From Nannochloropsis salina CCMP1776 (lineage: Eukaryota; Sar; Eustigmatophyceae; Eustigmatales; Monodopsidaceae): a stretch of 64,000 nt of DNA. Each line of letters begins with the position of its first letter. The first letter of the stretch is position 1. The translations under genes were made by a program, and so were the position numbers. Below are positions 53,324 through 61,351 of the stretch, piece after piece. Location: NCBI GenBank assembly GCA_004565275.1, contig SDOX01000183.1, positions 308,192-372,191 of the forward strand. Direction: 5' to 3'. The notes under the pieces are model-generated. The model searched no databases. It had not been told where the DNA came from and saw only the letters and a list, made by a program, of their open reading frames with translations.

Positions 53324-54769
53324 ATGGAGGGCGAACAAGAGGGTATCATGAGAGGGTCCGCCGGTGCCTGGAATTTATCTGCTCATCCAGTCTGCCAGGG
53401 TATGGACGACCGAGGGGACCTCCTCCCAACAAACGTCCCGCCGGTGCCAGCTACAAACGGTGCGTCCCCCACCGGAGGAGATGTAGACACGAAGGTTCCG
53501 ATTCCCACAAATGTTGGCGGCGTTTTAGTTGGAGGTACAGCGGAGAACGGCACGCCTCCTGTTCACGACATAGCCGCGGAGGGACCGCCGTCGGCCCCAG
53601 CGCCCACAGCGCCTGCGACAGGGCTTTCGGAAAGTATCGGTTCCCCGTCCGGCAGCCGGCTTGGCTCGCAGACTTTTCGAAAACTGGAGCCACGCGTCCT
53701 ACTCAAGTACCTAGAGCACCACGGTTTGACCGCGAAGCCGGATGCGAGCGTGGATGAGCTCGCCGCCCTGGTTGCGCGACACTTCTCCCGGGAGCCCGTC
53801 GACGAGGAAGTCGTCCTGCACTCTTTCTTCATGTCAGGAATGCAGGCCACCAATGTGCTTGGCAAGTTTGAGAAGAAGCGGAAACGGGGTTCGGGCGGTG
53901 TAGGGGCCCACTACGCGTCCCACCACTACGGGGGAGGATCCGGGTATGCGCCGGCGCCGCGCAAGGAGGCCGGCCGCGGCCTTGGGGCCGGAGGCGCCAC
54001 GGGCGGAGGGAGCGGCGCGATCGCAAAGATGGATGAGGAGGTGGCCGCGCGCTTGCCGAATCAAATGATGGAGGACAGCACGGCAGGCTGGATCCTGGCC
54101 CGCGTCATCCAGTACGCGCCCGAGCGGGATACCTACCAGGTACGCGACGAGGACGACCACGCGAACGTGCAGGTGCTCCCCTCCGCCAACGTGATATGCC
54201 TCCACGAGGAGAATCTGCTCGATGTGCAGAAGAACGACACCGTCCTGGCGGTCTTCCCCGACACCACCAGCTTCTACCGCGCCCAGGTCACCAAGGTGCC
54301 GAAGCGCGCGCAGGGGGGCCTGGGGCCGCTGGAGGTGATGGTGAAATTCGAGGACGACGAGGACGAGACAGGCCGGACGCCGCACCGGCGAGTCCCGGCC
54401 CGGCACGTCCTCAAGCTCTCTCAGGTGGGGAGGTTCGAGGCGGCCAATGGGATGGGCCGTGACGGGGAGGACATCGGGGACGGGGGGGGGAGAAAGGGCT
54501 TGAGGGACTACAAAATTATGATCTCGCACGCCCTTCAGAAGCTTCCCAACTCCAAGGGGACCTTGAAAGAGATCTTCAAGATTATCGAGAATGACTTTCG
54601 GGACGAGCTGCAGTGGAAGATGGAGGGGGATGGGAAAAGGGGCCCTATCTGGAAAAGTCAAGTGAGGAAGCTCCTGGTGAACCCGCGGTCGGGCTTCATG
54701 TTTATCAACGCGGGGGGTGAGCGGGGGTCTCAATACTACGCGGCGGGCGGGGGCAGCGGGGGCTACTAG
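53324..54769 (+). CDS. SGF29: SAP30-like / SGF29 tandem-Tudor / winged-helix fusion protein
   Basis: Predicted chromatin protein of 481 residues, intronless. Residues about 117-175 (FRKLEPRVLLKYLEHHGLTA, then VARHFSREPVDEEVVLHSFF) match the Sin3-binding domain of SAP30 (pattern LrrYkrhfkL, HFrsipVnEkdtL). Residues about 250-365 are the SGF29 tandem Tudor. WILARVIQYAPERDTYQV is the first half and VLAVFPDTTSFYRAQVTKVP the second. The aromatic cage for H3K4me3 seems kept as F (VFP), Y (FYR) and F (KFED). Residues about 394-460 (DYKIMISHALQKLPNSKGTL, then WKSQVRKLLVNPRSGFMFI) look like a winged helix. The coiled coil by which other SGF29 proteins join SAGA is not seen. The start is the first ATG; a TTG-headed extension was rejected. 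Tudor call firm, SAP30 good, winged helix probable. Confidence 0.85.
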   Translation: MEGEQEGIMRGSAGAWNLSAHPVCQGMDDRGDLLPTNVPPVPATNGASPTGGDVDTKVPIPTNVGGVLVGGTAENGTPPVHDIAAEGPPSAPAPTAPATGLSESIGSPSGSRLGSQTFRKLEPRVLLKYLEHHGLTAKPDASVDELAALVARHFSREPVDEEVVLHSFFMSGMQATNVLGKFEKKRKRGSGGVGAHYASHHYGGGSGYAPAPRKEAGRGLGAGGATGGGSGAIAKMDEEVAARLPNQMMEDSTAGWILARVIQYAPERDTYQVRDEDDHANVQVLPSANVICLHEENLLDVQKNDTVLAVFPDTTSFYRAQVTKVPKRAQGGLGPLEVMVKFEDDEDETGRTPHRRVPARHVLKLSQVGRFEAANGMGRDGEDIGDGGGRKGLRDYKIMISHALQKLPNSKGTLKEIFKIIENDFRDELQWKMEGDGKRGPIWKSQVRKLLVNPRSGFMFINAGGERGSQYYAAGGGSGGY

Positions 54770-55049
54770 GCCTGGTGCGTCGGAAGGAGGAGATGAGGGG
54801 AGGGAGACCCATGGGTGGTGGTGGGAAGGTAGAAGTGAGAGGGAAGACCGGCAGGCGGTCTGGCGAAAGGGAGGAAGGGTAGTACGCGAGGCAGGAGCAA
54901 AATTAAGCCATGTGCCATTTCTGTGCAGGAGGCCTCCGGTGCCTGTTTCGATACCTTGTTCTCGAAAGAAGCCAAACATTTGCATACCACCCGTTTCCGT
55001 CATGACATTTGAATTCCCTTTTACTGGCCTAAGCGCGGCGTCCCGCTCC

Positions 55050-56462
55050 TCATTTCGACTCCGCGTGAACCATATGAGCCACGTACTGCCCGATCGCTGC
55101 GCTCGCCGTCAGCCCGGGAGACTCGATGCCGACCAAGTTGAAAAAGTTGGGGAGGCCCCTCGCCGCCTCGTGGGTGATCACCCAGTCCCGCATGACCTCC
55201 TCGTGCTCGCGCTGCAGCCTGGCATGGATCCCGCTGGACTCGGGAGCGATGTCATCGGGCTCGATGAAGGGCAGAAAGGGCTTCACCGCGTCCACGAACT
55301 TGGCCTTGAGGTCCTCGGACACGGACATGTCAAGTGAGGCCGCGCCGTAGTAGCTCTCGTTCCGGGCGTGGCTGAAATCCCCCACAGCTCCTTTTCCCTC
55401 CTTCCCTGATTCTCTCTGCGGCAGCCAGGTCTCCAAGGGCCCTAGGCGCATGCCGCCATACAGGTCCGGGGTTGTGTGCAGGCCTACGGATCCCCGGATG
55501 GGCAAGGGGTAGATCAGGCGCTTTGGGTAGAGGGAGAGCTGCCGGTGGACGCGGAAGTAGACCCCTTTGGTCGGGTGCAGGCGGTACTGAGCCTCATCCA
55601 CGTCGATGCCCGCCAAAGCAGAGACACGGCCACTGCCTAGGCCCGCGCAGTTCACGACGCAGCGGGCCTGGAGCGAGGTACGGGCCTTGACGCGGCGCTG
55701 GGGCCCCGACAGGTCCACCTCCTCGACGTCGACCTGGTAGGCCGGGATGCCCTTGTATTTGCGAAGCCCCACCACTTCCGCGTTCAAGGCCACGTCGCCC
55801 CCGTTCGCCAAAAAATCGCTTTCATAGTACTGCACCAAAGCTTCGCCGGCGACCAATCGAGTTTAGGTTGCACGGGTGAAAAAAAGAGTCAATTATTGCG
55901 ATTCGAGAACTTGCGGCGATTCTCTTCCTCCGCCCCGTACTCTTTCTACCTCCTCCCTGTTCTCGTCTTTCACCTGCATCTTACCATGACTGTCGACAAT
56001 GCCGGACGTGGGACAATAAATGGCGGCCGGCGCCTCAACGTTTGGCTCCAGATCCCGAAGCTCGTCACGATTTACTACCCTTACACCCTGGCCCCCGGAA
56101 CCCACCGCCGTGGCTAGGACCCGCGGAAGCAACCTGACCTCGTCCATATTTTTGGGTACGAGGAGTTTGCCAATATTTGCATGTGGTATGCTCTTCGCTT
56201 TGCACAATGCGTACATCATCTCATTTCCTTTTCGGCAAAGGCGCGCCTTGAGAGAGCCTGGCGGGTAGTAGACAGAGGCATGAATAACCTCGCTATTGTG
56301 TGAGCTTGATTCCCAGCCTAGCTTGGCATGGCGTTCCACCAGTAGGACGCCCCTACCAATCTGTCGCTCGGCCAATGTTCTTGCTACAGAGAGCCCGACG
56401 GCACCGCCTCCAATGACGAGGATTCCAATCTCCGAGGCTGCAGATGTGGTGGCAGACGCCAT
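55050..56462 (-). CDS. L2HGDH: L-2-hydroxyglutarate dehydrogenase-like FAD oxidoreductase
   Basis: FAD enzyme of the DAO fold that oxidises L-2-hydroxyglutarate to 2-oxoglutarate, normally mitochondrial. Exons 56462-55985 and 55840-55050 join in phase to 422 residues. The Rossmann motif is LVIGGGAVGLSVA near residue 15. HNSEVIHASVYYPPGSLKA and KARLCRKGNEMM are family blocks. The splice restores GIVDSHALVQYYESDF, matching GIxDSHAL of bacterial and plant-type homologues. VNCAGLGSGRVSALAG and FNLVGIESPGLTASAAIGQY close the FAD site. The unspliced reading would start falsely at a Val codon. The N-terminus MASATTSAASEIGILV is short, with no clear presequence. The gene diverges from spastin, with about 600 bases between starts. 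Related 2-hydroxyacid oxidases are the only alternative. Confidence 0.88.
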
Positions 56463-57061
56463 TTATGCTTCCCTCAATGCACCTCGTCGCCTCCAAGAAA
56501 TCGAAGCTCCTGAACTTGTCTTTTATGAGGTGATGGTCAAACGGGGGTGGCGGGATTGGCGTGTGCGTGGGTGGAGTGCAGTTCTGAGGGAGAGGGGAGG
56601 TTGGCCTCCTTATCCGAAGCACAAGCCTGCCAAATGAAGCTGTGCGGGATCGCAAGCCGCCTTTCTTGGTGTGCTCTCCCGAAACATGTAAATTAAATGC
56701 TTTCGAAGTCCTTTTCCTCCCTCAAAATGTTATGTTATATTTGAGAGCATATTGTGAGTCCCTCGGAGCAGAGCGACAGCAACAGCTTCTGATCGCCTGA
56801 ACGTGATAAGCGTTACCGGCTCGCAACCGCTTTGCCCGTGCTACTTTTTCCTCGACATGTCCATATTATAACTTTTTCCATGTAATTTCACGGACGTTAG
56901 GAGCATTTTGACGCGGTTGGACTGGCTCGAAATCATTCGAGGCCGTGTTGTCTCTTTTGTACTCTTGCTGAGGGCATGTGCGCAGGACACCGACCTTGCC
57001 TGCCAAAGTAGCCACCACATTATCTTTTTGATATTGCACGGCATTGCAAAGACGATTAAAT
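56463..57061. other. Divergent intergenic region
   Basis: About 600 bases between L2HGDH and spastin starts. It likely holds both promoters. Nothing else was recognised. Confidence 0.4.
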
Positions 57062-58626
57062 ATGAGCGGGCCGTCGGATGGACCATCCTTTCATGGTGTC
57101 TCGGTCTTTGGGAGCGTGAAAAGGAAGACTTCGGTTCCGGCGCCGACCTCGTCGTCGCTGCCAAATCCCTCCGTCCAACGCGCATTGCAGGTCGCTCAAC
57201 GCGCTGTCGAGCTCGACGAATGCGGTCATGCCGAGGAGGCGTTCCCACTGTATCAAGATGCTGTCGCTCTTTTGCTTGCTGCTGTTAAACAAGATAGGGC
57301 TGGCAACGATCAGATCAAACGGGCGGCCAACAAATACCTTACCCGAGCGGAGGAAATCGATCGACTGTTGACCCTGAGAAAGCAACAGGCCAAGGAATCA
57401 CCAAATTCGAAATTGAAAAAAGACGCTCGTTCCAATAACTCTCCACTTGCATCGACAAAAGGCTTCGAGAAGGGGCGTGCCTCGGCGGCAGTACCGACGG
57501 GGTCGATGCCCAGGAGGCCCGACGACTACGATTACACGGGGGGGCGGGCAAGGAAAGGCGGGGGGGGGGCGGCAGTAAGCCACGGGTCCGTGGGCCGAGC
57601 AGGTGGTATGGGTGAAAGGAGTGGGGGGAACACTCTCAGTTCAACCGGTGCGCGTCCAGGGCGAGCAAGCGACCTGGAAGCGATTGTGATGGAGGAGATG
57701 CTTGACAGGTCACCCGGGGTGACCTGGGAACAGATTTCGGGTCTCGAGGATGCAAAGCACACTTTGCAGGAGGCTGTGGTGTTGCCAAACCTCCGTCCCG
57801 ACCTCTTCAAAGGACTGCGTGCCCCCCCCCGTGGGGTCCTGCTCTTCGGGTAAGTTCTCTCCGTATTCATGTTGTCGTTTCCCTCCGGAAACTTTCATTC
57901 TTTTCTTTCTCATACAGTCCTCCAGGTACGGGAAAAACACTTCTAGCCAAGGCAGTGGCCAGTGAAACGGGCTTTGCGTTCTTCTCCATCTCTGCCTCTT
58001 CCCTGGTATCAAAGTTCCTCGGCGAGGGCGAGAAGATGGTTCGCGCGCTTTTTCAAGTGGCGCGCAGAGAGCAGCCATCGGTTATTTTCATCGATGAAAT
58101 AGATAGTATGCTGGGTCAGCGCAAAGATCAAGAACACGAAGCCACGCGGAGGCTCAAGACTGAATTTCTCGTGCAGCTCGACGGGGCTGGCACAGACAAT
58201 GAAGACAGAATCCTGGTTATGGGTGCCACTAATTTGCCGTGGGCCTTGGACGAGGCTGTTCTCCGAAGGCTTCCAAAGAAAATTTTTATTCCGCTTCCTG
58301 ATACCATCACTCGAGCGACGTTGCTCAAGAATCTACTGCAGAGCCAGAAGCACGCCCTTACGCCAAACCATCTAGGAGAGATTGTTGGTCGCACGGCAGG
58401 TTACAGCTGCAGCGATTTATCACAGGTGGCCAAGGATGCGGCGATGGGTCCGTTGCGGGACTTGGATGGTCCAGTGCTGAGGACTGTAAAAGAAAATCAA
58501 TTGCGCCCCATAAGCATGGCTGATTTTGAGCACGCCATCTACGCTATTCGGCCCAGCGTCTCGCAAGGCACGGTGCAGGCGTTCGAAAAGTACATGACAG
58601 ATAATGGGTACATTCGACACAGTTGA
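57062..58626 (+). CDS. SPAST: Spastin-like microtubule-severing AAA ATPase
   Basis: AAA ATPase of the meiotic clade, 498 residues from exons 57062-57849 and 57918-58626 (68-nt intron inside the Walker A loop). Residues about 35-115 form a MIT domain ([34 protein letters not shown]), a helical bundle that binds ESCRT-III tails. A basic Gly/Ser linker follows. The AAA core has [28 protein letters not shown]-like [20 protein letters not shown], Walker [12 protein letters not shown], sensor [19 protein letters not shown], and C-terminal [19 protein letters not shown] plus this core fits spastin better than katanin or fidgetin; VPS4 is less likely because [11 protein letters not shown] and the C-terminal helix follow spastin. 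The start is the ATG of [10 protein letters not shown]; a TTG six codons earlier was rejected. Confidence 0.88.
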
Positions 58627-58942
58627 TCCAAAATCCAATGTAGATAAAACTACGAACGATAAAATTACCATGAACCGAAATAGAAAGGTGTTGAAAAGGC
58701 TCTCATGCTATTTTCTTTCTGCTGCGCACATAGCTCCGAAGGGCGTCAGCTGCCTTCAAGTTGCTGGGAAAGGTTCCGCAGCCCACAAGGCACGTTCCGG
58801 GATCTCCGCATGATGATAATGAAAAATGCGCAGAATTGCTCTCTCTCATAACATGTCACTATACTTGCCCATAGAGTTTTTCCACGTGTGAGATGTCAAC
58901 TACGAGTTGCAATATCTCTCTCAATTCCTACCACACAGCTCT
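58627..58942. other. Intergenic region upstream of glycine-rich gene A
   Basis: About 315 bases between spastin and the first glycine-rich gene. It is AT-rich with no recognisable feature. Confidence 0.4.
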
Positions 58943-59739
58943 ATGCCGTCACCTCAGCACACGCCTTCTCGCTTAGCGATCCCGGGAATCCTATTTCTCG
59001 GAATAATTTCCTTCACCTTGGGCGCTTATAATTTGCGTGGCACACTTAATTCTAACTTAGATTGTAATGTTGAAGGGGAGGAAGTAGAGAGAGGCTTTCC
59101 GGACATCATTCCTGTCAACACAACGTCCGCAAATACGAGTACAACTATGACCAGGGAGCTACAATTGACAAGCGTGCAATCATTCATCAACAGCTATGAA
59201 GTAGGGAATCGATTCAATGATACACCGCCAGTTGGTGTCACAGGGCCCGTTCCAGAAGGTCGAGATCCCCAAATTGCTCATTCACCGGCCTCCGGTGGCG
59301 GCCCCGGTATAGTGTTCGGTGGGAACTCGCAGCCTGGTGCTCCAGGCATAGCTGGCGGTGGGATAAGTGGACTTGGTACGTAGCAGGCATGATCTATACG
59401 TCTTCTTTCAATCGCTCACAAACCTCGATGCATTTTATGAAACAAAGCCAACCAGCCCGGAGTTGGGACAGGTGGTGGTGGGATTGGAACTGCGACGACC
59501 GGCTTAGGCACGACAGCCGGTTCTATAGGCGGGGCTCCCGCAGGCTCCGGCTTCGTCGGTCCGTCGTAAGTATTTCTCGTTTCGCGTAATGAGCTTCTGT
59601 TCGAGCAAATGATAAGCTCGCGTACAAACGATTACTCACAAATCCTAAAACGCATTCCAGGGGGCTACCTGCTCCAATCGTCGAGCCAGGTGGTGTGGGT
59701 TCTGTTCCTGGCGTGGGAAGCAGTGCCGGCGTTATATGA
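58943..59739 (+). CDS. Glycine-rich signal-anchored protein, copy A
   Basis: Three exons in phase: 58943-59375, 59448-59565 and 59661-59739, giving 209 residues. I know of no named family. Residues about 10-28 (LAIPGILFLGIISFTLGAYN) form a signal anchor or uncleaved signal peptide, followed by NLRGTLN. A Ser/Thr-rich stretch then carries at least two N-glycosylation sequons (VNTTSANTS). The second half is Gly-rich, with spaced GG and Pro. Exon 2 ends GSGFVGPS, with Ser split by a phase-2 intron, and exon 3 begins GLPAPIVEPGG. This C-terminal module, its 118-nt exon and its intron phase recur in copy B downstream. The product is probably secreted or surface-exposed, perhaps cell-wall or extracellular matrix related. 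That role is inference. Confidence 0.65.
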
Positions 59740-60485
59740 TGGAAGAGAAGAAAACAGCCAATCACTCACAACAGTGTGGAATTGAAACACTGAATGGAGT
59801 ATGGATTCTTCAAAGTTTAGTGTTGCATCATTCCACTCATAGCTCTTTGTCGCGACACTTTGAGTCAAGCTTTGATTCTCTTTAGAAAGTAATAGACTGT
59901 ATTAAATTGATACAGACGTCTTAAAAAAGAGTGATGACGAGTATTTTGAGTGGATATCCGTGAACAAGGACGCGTAATCCCAGATGAGAAAATCGTCAAA
60001 TTATATGTCTAGCAACAATTGTATGCCATCCTTATATTATAATGCCTCTCAAAATAATTTTTGCTTTGACTAACACCCACATCCGTCGTACTTTTTATAA
60101 TGTAAATAATGGATAATCAATTGGTCCCCCTGGCAACGTGCAGATATTTTAATGGTAGTACCGAGATACGGCAAGGGAGCAGTCGGAGCATCTATAACTA
60201 CAGACCTACGTATGGTGCTACTCTTTGATGACAGGGCACATACAACTTTTTATGGGCCAACATCGTTGAGGATGGCATTTCTCGATTGAACCTCCCGGCT
60301 GGCACATACACATATTCTACTACAGACGCTGTTGCTACGAAAGGTAACGTGCCACACTTCCAACAAGAAGCACGCGAATATTTTATTCGGTGCTTCCCAT
60401 GAGCACTTACCTCAAGATTGGCCAACGTGACGCATCAACCAATATTTGAAGCCCCCACAAACCTCTTTTTTTTTTTGGGCAGGTC
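59740..60485. other. AT-rich spacer between the two glycine-rich genes
   Basis: About 745 bases, visibly richer in A and T than most of the window. No third copy of the glycine-rich module was found here. It should hold the promoter of copy B. Confidence 0.45.
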
Positions 60486-61243
60486 ATGCTTTTGCGGCAT
60501 TCTTTGCGTTTGATCCGTACATCATCAGCGCTTTGCCTAAATCTGATTTTTCTTATCACCTGGATGTACAAGAATGATGCTAGCTTACGTGGCGCCTTAA
60601 AAGCATCACAAACTCGTGCAAATGAAATGATGAGCACAATTGCGATTCCACGTGATCATAGTAATCCTCAAACCGCCTCGAGGAAGCTGCAGCAGACAGT
60701 TTTACGGGCATACACAAACTTGTTCCGGAACAGCAGCCGTTTTGTTAACAATATGCCCGAAGGTATCTCAGGGCTTTCCCCTCGTCAAATTCAAATACCG
60801 TATAATTCAGGATTGGAGAACGGGCGAGGTGCCGTGCACGGAGGACGATCGACGCCGCTCACTCCTAGCGTTGCGGGCGCTCAGTCTTCAAGTCTCGAAG
60901 AGCATGATCTGTGCTTGTTATATATAACTTGATGTGCTTGACATGATTTAAGCCCTGACTTCAAACCAAAGGCGGCCAGTCTGGCACAGGAGGCGGCGGC
61001 TCCGGCGTTGGTGCCTCGACCACGGGCGTTGGGTCCACGACAGGTGTAATTGGACAAGCACCGGGAGGCGCAGGCATTGTCGGACCTTCGTAAGTCTTTT
61101 TCCCATGAAATCTGTCAATGTTCGATTGCTTGTGGAAAAAATGCTAACTCTGACCTGCCTATACACATCCCAGGGGTCTCCCTGCACCTGTCGCCGCACC
61201 CGGAGGAATTGGCTCCTCAGGCATTGGAGGAGGAGGTATCTAG
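60486..61243 (+). CDS. Glycine-rich signal-anchored protein, copy B
   Basis: Tandem paralogue of copy A. Exon 1 starts at 60486 (MLLRHSLRLIRTSSALCLNL) with a hydrophobic anchor at about 13-27. SLRGALKA parallels LRGTLNS of copy A, and RKLQQT parallels RELQLT. Its donor is uncertain: 60762 (154 residues in total) or 60828 (176), both phase 1. Exon 2 is 60972-61089, exactly 118 nt as in copy A, and encodes a Gly/Thr/Ser module with 23 of 40 residues identical by my count, ending AGIVGPS. Exon 3 is 61174-61243 and begins GLPAPVAAPGG. One sequon (RNSSRF) is seen. Function unknown. An unspliced exon-1 frame ends at 60932, which is probably an artefact of reading into the intron. Confidence 0.6.
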
Positions 61244-61351
61244 AGAGTAGCACAAAGAATACACAATATTTTGTTTCATCTTTTATGTACATAAGCACAC
61301 TTGCCAACATCATTTAACACTACTTTACCGAGCTCAGCGCAGAGGTGATTT

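Noticed and set aside
53834-55003. 389-codon minus-strand frame opposite the SGF29 fusion
   Set aside because: It shows no motifs, and the plus strand encodes conserved Tudor sequence.
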